From Akkermansia sp. (GTDB lineage: Bacteria > Verrucomicrobiota > Verrucomicrobiia > Verrucomicrobiales > Akkermansiaceae), in the NCBI GenBank assembly GCA_017517805.1, contig JAFWYD010000081.1:47210-111209 (forward strand): DNA of 64,000 nucleotides, written 5' to 3'. How positions within the stretch are numbered: position 1 is the stretch's first letter; every line of letters begins with the position of its first letter. A program made the translations under genes and the position numbers. This document shows, piece after piece, positions 1 through 7,818 of the stretch. The notes under the pieces are model-generated. The model was not told the origin of the DNA. It saw only the letters and a list, made by a program, of their open reading frames with translations, and did no database searches.

Positions 1-606
1 GGGTACCATGCGGCCGTCAGCTTCAAAGGCAAGTGCACATTGAACCCTGTCGCGACGCCCGTTGTTGGTGAGCAGGAAGAGTCCGTTTTCAACCGCATAC
101 CTGCTGGCCGGGCTCATCTCCAGCGTGGTGTAGCCTCCGCTGATTTCGGTGATGCGACCTTCGGAGGAGAAGGGTTCGGCATAGTCGATGCTCAGGTCGC
201 GGAGGGTGACGCTTTCCGAATCCATCAGTACGATGGGCAGCATCTTGCCATGAAAGATGAATCTGGCACCGTTGCCGCACACTTCCAGCTGCTTCATCTT
301 CACCAAGGGCAGCGCGACCGGGTGGATGCGCTGCTGGTCGTGGTTGGAAATATAGAGATGCATCGGCAAAGCGCTTTCTGCTCTGAAGTGGTATTCCCCA
401 GCAGCAAATACGATGCGGCAAGGTGCATCACTTTCCCTTGCTGCTTTGAGTAGATTCAAAACGGCTTCCCCGTTATCTTGCGATTCCGGAGTCACTCCGA
501 ACTCTGCGGCGTGCAGGATTCGAGTTTCTGATACAGCAAATGCAGCAGCAGAGCACACCACGGCCACGGGAACAGCCAAGGCTTGCAGAAAGCGCGATGG
601 ATTCAT
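1..606 (-). CDS. Secreted GH110-like alpha-galactosidase, 5' part only
   Basis: The reading frame starts at ATG 606 and stays open for 202 codons to the window edge, so only the N-terminal third or so is present. It opens with a signal peptide (MNPSRF, a hydrophobic stretch, cleavage near AAAFA). The motifs YISNHDQ, PLVKMK and FHGKMLP, followed by a stretch on the sugar-acting face (SVTLRDLSIDY), match the start of GH110 alpha-1,3-galactosidases, which fold as parallel beta-helices. GH110 enzymes remove terminal galactose from blood-group B-type or linear glycans, so an exported mucin-glycan role is inferred. The start codon overlaps the stop of the upstream Rrf2 regulator gene (ATGA), implying translational coupling. 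The catalytic acids lie outside the window, so activity cannot be judged. Confidence 0.8.
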   Translation of the reverse strand, partial: MNPSRFLQALAVPVAVVCSAAAFAVSETRILHAAEFGVTPESQDNGEAVLNLLKAARESDAPCRIVFAAGEYHFRAESALPMHLYISNHDQQRIHPVALPLVKMKQLEVCGNGARFIFHGKMLPIVLMDSESVTLRDLSIDYAEPFSSEGRITEISGGYTTLEMSPASRYAVENGLFLLTNNGRRDRVQCALAFEADGRMVP

Positions 607-1028
607 AAACAGGAAGTGCCGTTGCCATCTACCAAGGTCTGAAGAGAAATACCACTAAGATAATCCTCTATCACTTGGTGAAGCCCCGTCCAGACCGGGA
701 TGGTCAGGCATGTGTCTTTCACCGGGCATTCATTCTCCTCCATAGAGAGGCAATGCACGGGCGCGAGTCCTCCTTCTGCGGTGCAAAGAATTTCGTACAG
801 GTGATAATGGGACGGCTTCCTGGTCAGCTGGTATCCACCTGCTTTACCGCGAAGACTCTGCACCAGGTTGTCGCGCAGCAGGAGAGCCATGATGCTTTCC
901 ATATACTTCGGGGTGATTTTCTGACGCTCCGAAATTTCCCGCAGTGCCACCGGACCATCTTCCCGGTGCTGTGCAAGATCCACCATTATGCGCAGGGCAT
1001 AGCGCCCCTTTGTTGAGATTCTCATCAT
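603..1028 (-). CDS. Rrf2-family transcriptional regulator
   Basis: About 141 residues, a normal Rrf2 length. The N-terminus (RISTKGRYALRIMVDLA) is the Rrf2 winged helix with its recognition region TPKYMESIMALL and the wing RGKAGGYQL. Three cysteines in the segment HCLSMEENECPVKDTC resemble the iron-sulfur ligands of IscR/NsrR-type members, with 7 and 5 residues between them, so a redox- or Fe-S-sensing role is plausible but inferred. Two ATGs (1028, 1025) precede the conserved start; a GTG at 1034 lies six bases after the -10 box and is also possible. A perfect inverted repeat overlaps its promoter (1030-1060), suggesting autoregulation. It is coupled to the GH110-like gene downstream. Confidence 0.88.
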   Translation of the reverse strand: MMRISTKGRYALRIMVDLAQHREDGPVALREISERQKITPKYMESIMALLLRDNLVQSLRGKAGGYQLTRKPSHYHLYEILCTAEGGLAPVHCLSMEENECPVKDTCLTIPVWTGLHQVIEDYLSGISLQTLVDGNGTSCL

Positions 1029-1029
1029 A

Positions 1030-1060
1030 GGCACGGGTATTCTATAAGACTACCCGTGCC
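1030..1060. promoter_or_regulatory. Perfect 10-bp inverted repeat, probable Rrf2 operator
   Basis: The arms GGCACGGGTA (1030-1039) and TACCCGTGCC (1051-1060) are exact reverse complements separated by 11 bases. The repeat lies across the -10 box and spacer of the Rrf2 promoter, where a bound dimer would block RNA polymerase. It could instead fold as an mRNA hairpin if an upstream promoter is used. Confidence 0.6.
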
Positions 1061-1068
1061 TGTGTCAA
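1041..1068 (-). promoter_or_regulatory. Promoter of the rrf2-GH110 operon
   Basis: On the minus strand TTGACA (1068-1063), a 16-base spacer and TATAGA (1046-1041). The -10 ends six bases before GTG 1034 and twelve before ATG 1028, so the transcript has little or no leader. Confidence 0.6.
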
Positions 1069-1081
1069 GTGTTAAATTATA

Positions 1082-1099
1082 CTTTTCCTATGGGAAAAG
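1082..1099. terminator. Short hairpin after dnaA
   Basis: CTTTTCC and GGAAAAG form a perfect 7-bp stem around a 4-base loop, just past the dnaA stop codon. No clear T-run follows on the minus strand, so this is a weak terminator candidate only. Confidence 0.3.
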
Positions 1100-1103
1100 G
1101 AAA

Positions 1104-2510
1104 TCAACAAGCCAAAGCCTCAGAAACGCGTTCCAGGATATCGCGGAGAGAGGGATCGCTGTGGAGCTTTTCCTCAATGGTACGCATGGCATGCAGCACG
1201 GTGCCATGGTCGCGGCCTCCGAATGCAGCACCGATATCCTGAAGCGAGCAGGCGGTGTGCTGACGAGCCAGATACATGGCAATCTGCCGGGGATGTGCGA
1301 TAGCGGCTGTGCGGCGGCGACCGTTGATATCATCCACGCGAATCCCGAATTCGCTGGCCACGCTCTTCTGGATATCCGCAATGGAGATACCCGTAGAGCT
1401 GCGCTTGTTCATGAGGTCTGCCAGATTTTCGCGCAGGAAGGCGATAGAAGGGCAGCTATTGCTGAAGGAGGCGATGGTGCTGGTGCGGATGAGGGCTCCC
1501 TCCAGAGCGCGGACGGACTGGGTGATGTTGCGCGCAAGGAATTGGATCACCTCTTCGCTGAGCAGGTTCTGCTTCCATTTGAGCATTTTCTGGCGCAGAA
1601 TGGCCATACGCATTTCATAGCAGGGAGCGGTAAGCTCAACAGTCATTCCCTGCGAGAAACGCGTTTTCAGGCGGTCATCCATGTTGGTTATCTGATTGGC
1701 CGGGCAATCTGCCGAAAGCACAATCTGTTTGCCGGATTCGAACAGAGCATTGAATGTATGGAAGAATTCCTCCTGAGTCTTATCTGCCCGGGCCATGAAC
1801 TGCACATCGTCGATGAGCAGCACGTCCACCTTGCGGTACTTTCTGCGGAACACCTCCAGTGCATCGCCACGCTTGCGGATGGCTTCAATATAGGCATTCG
1901 TGAATTGTTCGCTGGTGACGTAGAGTACCTGCACGTTGTCACGACGGCTCCGCAGAGCGTTGCCGATGGCGTGCAGCAGATGCGTCTTGCCCAGGCCTGA
2001 ATTGCCATATACGAACAACGGATTGTACAGTCGGACCTCGGAGTTCACCAGAGCCTGCGCCGCAGCGTAGGCAAAGTGGTTGCTCGAGCCCACCACGTAG
2101 TTGTCAAATGTGTAATCCGCATTCAGATTGCTCTGCACCCTGATGCAGCGGGAAATCCGGTTGCGGCGGGGCGAAGCCTGCACTGTTTCCGGTTTTACCA
2201 TTGCTGCGGGGCAGGGGGCGGGTGCAGGGCTTTCCTGCTGCTTTGTTGCCCCTGCTTCCACGAACTCAAGCGTGCGCGGAGTTTTCAACACATGCGCTGC
2301 TGCGTTCTCTATATACTCGCTGTAATTGAGCTCAAGCCATGCCAGCATGAGCCCCTCGGGATACTCGATTATAAGTCTGGTGCCGGTGTCTTCCACCAGG
2401 CGAAGCCCGGAGATGAAATCGATGGCATACCCGTCCGCCTGCCCATAGGTGCGCAGAGCATCCATAATCTGCGCCCAGAGAGCTTCACTCGCCTTTTTCT
2501 CCTTTTCCAT
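1104..2510 (-). CDS. dnaA: Chromosomal replication initiator DnaA
   Basis: A 468-residue DnaA, of usual length. The N-terminal DnaB-binding region (1-90) is followed by a Pro/Ala-rich linker, then the AAA+ domain with Walker A GNSGLGKTH, Walker B LLIDDVQF and sensor segment DDRLKTRFSQG. The C-terminal DNA-binding helix-turn-helix carries the signature IGAAFGGRDHGTVLHA. The start is MEKEKK at 2510; longer upstream frames have no DnaA-like sequence. It binds DnaA boxes and melts the origin to begin replication. The upstream 379-bp AT-rich gap may hold its promoter; no consensus DnaA boxes were found there. Confidence 0.97.
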   Translation of the reverse strand: MEKEKKASEALWAQIMDALRTYGQADGYAIDFISGLRLVEDTGTRLIIEYPEGLMLAWLELNYSEYIENAAAHVLKTPRTLEFVEAGATKQQESPAPAPCPAAMVKPETVQASPRRNRISRCIRVQSNLNADYTFDNYVVGSSNHFAYAAAQALVNSEVRLYNPLFVYGNSGLGKTHLLHAIGNALRSRRDNVQVLYVTSEQFTNAYIEAIRKRGDALEVFRRKYRKVDVLLIDDVQFMARADKTQEEFFHTFNALFESGKQIVLSADCPANQITNMDDRLKTRFSQGMTVELTAPCYEMRMAILRQKMLKWKQNLLSEEVIQFLARNITQSVRALEGALIRTSTIASFSNSCPSIAFLRENLADLMNKRSSTGISIADIQKSVASEFGIRVDDINGRRRTAAIAHPRQIAMYLARQHTACSLQDIGAAFGGRDHGTVLHAMRTIEEKLHSDPSLRDILERVSEALAC

Positions 2511-2889
2511 CGTTTTCCGTTCCGTCTCGTTTCGTAGGTTTCTTCGTCGTTGTTGCCCTCCCTCCCGGAGAGGTGCGGGGTGCAATATGCCACGACTCAC
2601 CATTCAGAAAAAGTTTTTTTTCGTAACCCGGTTGCACTTTTCACCCGGAAAGCGGTGTTCCATGCGCGTTCCACAGTAAAATTTTTTTTTACTTACAGAG
2701 ATGTAGTTTTGTTTAGTTTTCTTGATATTTTTGTAAGAGGTTTCAGAATGCTGCGTCACTGACGTAGAACACAGGTGTCTAAATATCGCAATGTGCTTAT
2801 AATGAATATACTGAAGTATTATTAAAATGATTCAGAAAGATAAAAATAAGCTAACGAAACCATGTCTTTAATGGTTAGAATCAAGGCTT
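2511..2889. other. AT-rich intergenic region between dnaA and thiL
   Basis: A 379-bp gap without a convincing gene. It holds T-runs of 8 (2614-2621) and 9 (2682-2690), an AT-rich stretch around 2780-2840 and a small palindrome CGTCACTGACG (2754-2764). It must carry the dnaA promoter and the end of the thiL operon. An origin function is possible from position alone, but only a poor DnaA-box match (around 2669-2677) was seen. Confidence 0.4.
2858..2876 (-). terminator. Weak hairpin after thiL
   Basis: AACCAT and ATGGTT form a 6-bp stem with a 7-base loop, 14 bases past the thiL stop, followed on the minus strand by a T-rich stretch (TTATTTTTATC). It is a possible terminator of the seven-gene operon. 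Confidence 0.35.
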
Positions 2890-3774
2890 TTAGGCAGAAA
2901 AATGCTGCCAGCCGGAGGGGAGATTTGAGGTAGTTGAAGGGGTCAATTTTCCTATTTTGACGACAGTCTCTGCAAAGGGTGAATTTGCAAGTCTTTCCAC
3001 CATGCCTGGAGGCAGAGCAATGAGCAATTCGTAGTCTTCGCCGTGTGAAACAGCATCGGAGGTAGAAAAACCAGGGCGGCATGGGAGGGCTGCTTCATCG
3101 ATTTCAAAACCACACCGACTAGCCTTCGCCAGACGCGGCAGATCGGTGCCGAGGCCATCGGAGAGATCCATCATCGCAGAAGGTCGGATACCGGCCTTGA
3201 GGAGGCCTCTGGCGAGCTCAACGCGGGGTTCGAAGTCAAGATGCCACCCTGTGGGGAAAGAACCGCCCAGGAGGCCGGAAACGAAGAGAGTATCGCCGGG
3301 AGTGCCTCCGGAACGCAGGATGGCCATACCATGCTCCACTTTGCCGACAAGAGCCACATTGATGACGAGGCCATCGTATGGCAGGCCGGAAGTCTCGCCA
3401 CCCGCTATGGAAATCGAGAACTGGTCTGCAAGGGTGCGCATGCCTTGGTAAATGCCTTCCAGAAGGCTTACAGGGCGAGAGGGGTGGCAGAGGATGGTGA
3501 TGAGTGCATGCTCGGGTATGCCGCCCATGGCGGCGATGTCAGACACAGCACGAGCCAGGGCCTTGCGCCCGATACGCTCAGGAGCTGTATCACTAGTGAA
3601 ATGGAGTCCCTCCACGACGACATCGGTTTTGAGGAGCGAATCCCAGGAGGCATCCCGCGCTACGACTGCGCAGTCATCCCCCGGCCCGGTCAAGAGCTCA
3701 GCATGGCCGGGTAAAAGGGGAAGAATGCGGTTGAGGACGGCGTTTTCACCAAGTTCAGCGAGAGTGGGGGTCAT
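2890..3774 (-). CDS. thiL: Thiamine-monophosphate kinase
   Basis: A 294-residue ThiL, which phosphorylates thiamine monophosphate to the active cofactor thiamine diphosphate using ATP. The sequence shows the PurM/ThiL-fold hallmarks: the N-terminal GPGDDCAVV metal/ATP loop, KTDVVVEGLHF, AVSDIAAMGGIPEHALI and MDLSDGLGTDLPRLA. The length and motif order are typical. It starts at ATG 3774, overlapping the stop of the CPBP protease by four bases (ATGA), and is the last gene of the operon that begins at 12371. No thiamine riboswitch was seen near it. Confidence 0.95.
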   Translation of the reverse strand: MTPTLAELGENAVLNRILPLLPGHAELLTGPGDDCAVVARDASWDSLLKTDVVVEGLHFTSDTAPERIGRKALARAVSDIAAMGGIPEHALITILCHPSRPVSLLEGIYQGMRTLADQFSISIAGGETSGLPYDGLVINVALVGKVEHGMAILRSGGTPGDTLFVSGLLGGSFPTGWHLDFEPRVELARGLLKAGIRPSAMMDLSDGLGTDLPRLAKASRCGFEIDEAALPCRPGFSTSDAVSHGEDYELLIALPPGMVERLANSPFAETVVKIGKLTPSTTSNLPSGWQHFSA

Positions 3775-4589
3775 ACAGGAATATATTCAGACAGCAGAAG
3801 TATAGCGAGCACGGAGCAGGCATTGAAGGAGGTGTGAATGACCACAGGCAACCAGAGTGAACGGGCTTTTTCATAGGCCATGCACAACACGATGCCGACG
3901 ATGGTCAGCGGCAGGAGCTGCAACAGGGAGCCATGCACTGAGGCAAAAAGAAGGGACGATGCCAATGTGGCAATCCAGCGGCCGTTCCAGCGTTTCAGGA
4001 TATTGTACACAAAGCCGCGGAAACAGCATTCTTCAGTTATTGGAGCCACGAAAACAGCCATGATAGCCATGAGTGCCTTCTCGGAGTTTTCGCCATGCAG
4101 CATGCGCTCCACCACATCCTGCACCGGTGGGCAGTCTGTCATCTCTGCAAGCCATTTGTTAAACTGCGATAATTCGAGTAGTGCTGAGAAAAACCAGATG
4201 GAAAAGAGCGAGAGAACCACCCAGCCGATTTTGCGCAAGAGCGAGGAAGCAGGTGTTTCGCGGCGTGGTAATGAGAAATAGACAATGAGAAAGGGTGCAT
4301 AGAGCACCACCTGAATCAGGCAGGATAGTATCTGAGCAGAAAGGGAAGTCTCCAGTTCCGGTTCCATGACATTCTGGATGCTGGCCATGCTGAAGGTCAG
4401 GATAAAGAAGGCCGTGTATGAATAAGCAAAGGCATTGGGGAATGTGCTGCCCGGGAACAGGGGGATGGGTGGCAAAGCCCGGGTGTAGCGCTGCCAGAGA
4501 ACGCCACCCAGGACAAGGCCGAAGCAGGCGGTGGTGCAGATCGCAATGATGGTGGTAACTAATTCTGTATGAAATGGAAGGTCTGGCAT
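3771..4589 (-). CDS. CPBP-family intramembrane metalloprotease
   Basis: A 272-residue membrane protein with about seven hydrophobic segments. It carries the CPBP/CAAX-protease motifs in order: EECCFRGF (EExxxR), FASVHG (second motif histidine) and VIHTSFNA (third motif). These residues form the glutamate/histidine active site in the Rce1/CPBP family, where bacterial members cleave membrane-embedded substrates or act in bacteriocin self-protection. The substrate here is unknown. It lies between the phosphopantetheinyl transferase (19-bp gap) and thiL (4-bp overlap). Confidence 0.85.
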   Translation of the reverse strand: MPDLPFHTELVTTIIAICTTACFGLVLGGVLWQRYTRALPPIPLFPGSTFPNAFAYSYTAFFILTFSMASIQNVMEPELETSLSAQILSCLIQVVLYAPFLIVYFSLPRRETPASSLLRKIGWVVLSLFSIWFFSALLELSQFNKWLAEMTDCPPVQDVVERMLHGENSEKALMAIMAVFVAPITEECCFRGFVYNILKRWNGRWIATLASSLLFASVHGSLLQLLPLTIVGIVLCMAYEKARSLWLPVVIHTSFNACSVLAILLLSEYIPV

Positions 4590-4608
4590 GGTGTAAAAAA
4601 AGTTGGAT

Positions 4609-5181
4609 TCAGGTCCAGGCTACTGCTCCCTGGTAGCCGGGCATGGGGGTGAATAAACAGACGGCAGGAGCTTGCTCGAATAAGCAGTGGATGCGACCGC
4701 GCTGGTAGGTGAAGGGGTAGTCGTGTGCGTGCCACATGGTGTCGCCGGCGCACTTGACAAGGGCTTCTGCTGCGCACCAGCACGCGTAAAACTCCTCGCT
4801 TCGGCATCCTCGCTGCCGGAACAACTCCAGCTGCTCCGGCACCATGAAGCGCGCTGCAAGGGAGTCGAAATCCCGGGGTTTTATCCGCTCCACATCCACC
4901 CCGATATCTGCATGGTGAAATGCGAGGCAGAGACAATCCCCGGAATGCGAGATATTGAAGTGCTGGTGAGAGCAACTCGGCTTACCGTGAGCTCCGTAGG
5001 TGAATACAATTTCATGGGCGGCGCAATGGCAGCGCCTGGCCAGTTCCTGGCGCAACACTCCGCGTATGCGGGCATAGTTCTCCCCCCGGGAACGGGCCAT
5101 CTCCAGTTCATCGTGGCTGAGACCTCCGGCGAAACGCTCCGCCGGAGGTAGTCCAGAAATCTGGTAAACGAGGTAATCCAT
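4609..5181 (-). CDS. 4'-phosphopantetheinyl transferase (Sfp-type)
   Basis: A 190-residue protein with the Sfp/Gsp motifs: FNISHSGD, DIGVDVERI (magnesium-binding aspartate) and FYACWCAAEALVK, the W..xEAxxK helix. These enzymes move phosphopantetheine from CoA to a serine of acyl or peptidyl carrier proteins. The usual lysine before the glutamate of the last motif is alanine here, while the metal-binding glutamate and final lysine remain. No polyketide or peptide synthase gene is in the window, so it may simply prime the fatty-acid carrier protein. It sits 3 bp after the phosphoesterase gene in the operon. Confidence 0.85.
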   Translation of the reverse strand: MDYLVYQISGLPPAERFAGGLSHDELEMARSRGENYARIRGVLRQELARRCHCAAHEIVFTYGAHGKPSCSHQHFNISHSGDCLCLAFHHADIGVDVERIKPRDFDSLAARFMVPEQLELFRQRGCRSEEFYACWCAAEALVKCAGDTMWHAHDYPFTYQRGRIHCLFEQAPAVCLFTPMPGYQGAVAWT

Positions 5182-5184
5182 GTG

Positions 5185-5676
5185 TCAGAGTGAAATGAGT
5201 TGGACCGTGTTGGTCTCCGTATTGTATACCGCAAACCCGGGAGCCTCCCTGCGGCCGTATACTTCGCCCGGGTTGGCAATCAGCGTATGGCCGGAGGTGC
5301 AGACTTCCGCCTGGTGCGTGTGGCCGAAAAAAACGGCATCGTATTTACCGCTTCTCACAGCGCTACCGGCCTCCCATGGCAAATGGCAGAAAAACAGGCG
5401 GCGTTCCCCAAGGGTGATATCTGCGACAGCCCCGTGCAGGGTGGTGTGCGGCCATTGGCTGGCCATGCGTTCAAAAGCCTGAAGTTCATACTCATTGTTA
5501 CCGAACACGAGATCCAGAGGGTGAGGCCATTCTTCCCTCATGAGCCTGAAGGTGGAAACTGAAGCCATATCGCCCATGAAGAGCAGGTGAGTACAACCTC
5601 GCTCCTTCGCTGCTTGCAATGCAAGAAGCAAGTGGGTGGTGTGGTCGTGGATGTCGGACAATAAAGCTACCAGCAT
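5185..5676 (-). CDS. YfcE/MJ0936-type metallophosphoesterase
   Basis: A 163-residue calcineurin-like phosphoesterase. All metal-ligand motifs are visible: LLSDIHDH (DxH), FMGDMA (GD), FGNNEYEL (GNNE), FFCHLPW (H), FFGHTHQAE (GHTH) and IANPGEVYG. Family members hydrolyse phosphodiesters with two metal ions; the true substrate is unknown. It begins ten bases after the membrane coiled-coil gene and belongs to the same minus-strand transcription unit. Confidence 0.92.
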   Translation of the reverse strand: MLVALLSDIHDHTTHLLLALQAAKERGCTHLLFMGDMASVSTFRLMREEWPHPLDLVFGNNEYELQAFERMASQWPHTTLHGAVADITLGERRLFFCHLPWEAGSAVRSGKYDAVFFGHTHQAEVCTSGHTLIANPGEVYGRREAPGFAVYNTETNTVQLISL

Positions 5677-5686
5677 AGTGCAACGA

Positions 5687-7813
5687 TCAGGGGCGTTTTT
5701 CCATGGTAAATACGGGCGATAGCGGCCTGGGGTGCTGCAGGGGCATACCCACGGCCGTAGCCGTCATGGCTTCTTCACGCGATAAATACCAGAGCAGCTG
5801 GTCTTTCCGGGTTTCCTCGAAAAGTACGGCTTCTCCATTTTCATCGATATAACCGCAGAATCGCGGTGCTACACGCAGGAGCTCATTCAGATTTTTCTTC
5901 AATTCATCCTTGAAGCTGACTTTTCTGTTTTTGTGGAACCAACGAGCAAATTTAGTCTCTGCTGCATTGTGGTAGGGGCTGGCATAAAGCCAGCAGTCTC
6001 CATCAATCCTGATACCACATGCCTTTTTCAGTGCATTGAACTCATCGATGAGCTGGCGCATCCTGGGGGCGTAGCGCAGCCCGGTGAGCAGAGGGTCGCT
6101 CGCTGCCGCATTGGCTCGCACCAGGTAGTCGAATACGTAGGCCCGGGCCAGCGGAGGGATGGTGTTGCCTTCGATGCGGAAGATTTCAGTAAGGAGATGT
6201 GGCAGATTGACGGTGGTGTGGAATCCCGTCCGGTTACTAAATCCCAATTTCTGATACAGAGGCCGAGGGTCAAGCTCCCGGCTGAGAATGGCGTGAGGCG
6301 TATGCCATTCTTCTTCTTTCCGCTTGTTGATATCGCGATCGGGGTCGAGAGATGAGCGGTCGAAACAGGCTCTGCCATGCCGGAGCTCCGGCAGCCGCTC
6401 GCTGTATGCATGCTGGTTTTCCGCAGTATCGGTCAGTTCGTAGAGACGCGTGCTGAGGGCTGAATTGGTCAGCAGCTCATTCAGCAGGTGCAATTGTTCT
6501 TTTGTAGCCGGGAACTCAACTGAAAATGATGGTTTACCATCCACCAGAGAATTTTTTGCGGCCTGGAGCAGCCCGGGTTTCAGATTCTGACCATGTTCCT
6601 GCATCATGCTTTGCAGATTGTCGAGAGCTGGAAGTTTATCGCGGATGGAAAGCATCTCTGCTGCCGGGGCGTAATGCTGCGGGGTAAGCCCAGCCAGAAG
6701 CTTACGGTAATTCTCATATTCATGCGCAGTAGGCAGCATCTTCAGGAGATGCTTCATCGAGCTGGCTTCCTTCAGCCTGCTTTCCACTAGTTTGAGCTCT
6801 TTCTTAACTGGAGAAATGAGACCTTCAGGCAGTTTGAGCGCATCTCCGGCATCCTCGTATATATGAATGCGCTGCAGAAGCGTTTTCTTGCGTTGTTGAA
6901 GTATGGCAATATCTTTTTCCGGGCTTCCTTGCAATTGCTGCCCGGGGGGGAGGGGCGCCATCAGTTCCTCTGCCAGCGACAGTCGCTGCATATTCAATGC
7001 ATCCTTCTCAGCCTGGCATAGCGTAGCCCAGCGAATCTGAAGGTCTGCGGCATCGCTTCCCAATTCGCGGAGCTTGCGTTCGACTTCTGCGCGCCGGCTC
7101 ACGCCCTGGCCCACTACGCTCTGTTTCCCGCTTTCGATGGAGCCGAGGAGGGCATCCAGTTCAGCCGCGCGCCGGTCTGCTGCGCGAATGTAGGCCCTTA
7201 ATTGCTCAGCCTCATGCCCGACTCTCCGGTTCAGACTCCGGTTGAGCCCGGTATCATGAATGGTTAGCAGGCTGCGCGCCACGGAGCGCGTGACTTTTTC
7301 CTTCTGGGCTGTATTAAGAATCGATGCTGCCTGGCAGGAGCGTTTCCACAAAAAGAAGACTGTTGCGGCAAGAATCAGCAACACCAGCACCAGCGCCAGT
7401 GCTGCGATGGCCAGTTTCCCCATGGGCTTGCGGCGGCGCTGCAATTCCCGGTTCATATTACTGCGGAACTGTTGCAGCAATTTCTTCTCCATCGCTGTAA
7501 GCATGTGCTCCTGAGCGGTCTGGAGATAGCGCACGCGTTTCCTGAGGCGTTTGATGGCCGACTTCTTCATGGAGCCGACCATTTGCGGTGAGGCCAGGAA
7601 ATCAGAAATGATTTTCTGAAGTTCTTCGTAGTCTTTCTCCTCGAATGTGAATGGTCTGCCGGTGAGGTGGCGGGAAAGTTCTTCCCTCGCTTTTGCGTGG
7701 CCCGGGTTCTGCCTGAGCGTTTCAGAAAGCAATTCAGCAGCTTCACTACGCCGACCGCTTCTGGCCAGAGTGCGAAGCTTCTGCATCACCGGGTCTGGTT
7801 TGCGTCGTCCCAT
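5687..7813 (-). CDS. Membrane-anchored coiled-coil protein of the GTPase module
   Basis: I do not recognise a family. The 708 residues begin with a TPR-like helical hairpin pair (1-50, including RRSEAAELLSETLRQNPGHAKAREELS), a basic helical region, then a single membrane segment (about 132-156). Long charged heptad-like helices follow (about 160-350), then a mixed C-terminal half with a compact domain near 560-680. This is one membrane anchor with a large coiled-coil domain on one side. It lies 5 bp after the GAP1-like gene and 10 bp before the phosphoesterase, so co-expression with the GTPase at 10629-12371 is very likely. Its job is probably structural or effector, inferred only from context. 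Confidence 0.6.
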   Translation of the reverse strand: MGRRKPDPVMQKLRTLARSGRRSEAAELLSETLRQNPGHAKAREELSRHLTGRPFTFEEKDYEELQKIISDFLASPQMVGSMKKSAIKRLRKRVRYLQTAQEHMLTAMEKKLLQQFRSNMNRELQRRRKPMGKLAIAALALVLVLLILAATVFFLWKRSCQAASILNTAQKEKVTRSVARSLLTIHDTGLNRSLNRRVGHEAEQLRAYIRAADRRAAELDALLGSIESGKQSVVGQGVSRRAEVERKLRELGSDAADLQIRWATLCQAEKDALNMQRLSLAEELMAPLPPGQQLQGSPEKDIAILQQRKKTLLQRIHIYEDAGDALKLPEGLISPVKKELKLVESRLKEASSMKHLLKMLPTAHEYENYRKLLAGLTPQHYAPAAEMLSIRDKLPALDNLQSMMQEHGQNLKPGLLQAAKNSLVDGKPSFSVEFPATKEQLHLLNELLTNSALSTRLYELTDTAENQHAYSERLPELRHGRACFDRSSLDPDRDINKRKEEEWHTPHAILSRELDPRPLYQKLGFSNRTGFHTTVNLPHLLTEIFRIEGNTIPPLARAYVFDYLVRANAAASDPLLTGLRYAPRMRQLIDEFNALKKACGIRIDGDCWLYASPYHNAAETKFARWFHKNRKVSFKDELKKNLNELLRVAPRFCGYIDENGEAVLFEETRKDQLLWYLSREEAMTATAVGMPLQHPRPLSPVFTMEKRP

Positions 7814-7818
7814 GATTC

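Noticed and set aside
40..453. A plus-strand open frame opposite the start of the GH110-like gene
   Set aside because: The minus-strand frame has a signal peptide and GH110 motifs and is coupled to the regulator gene.
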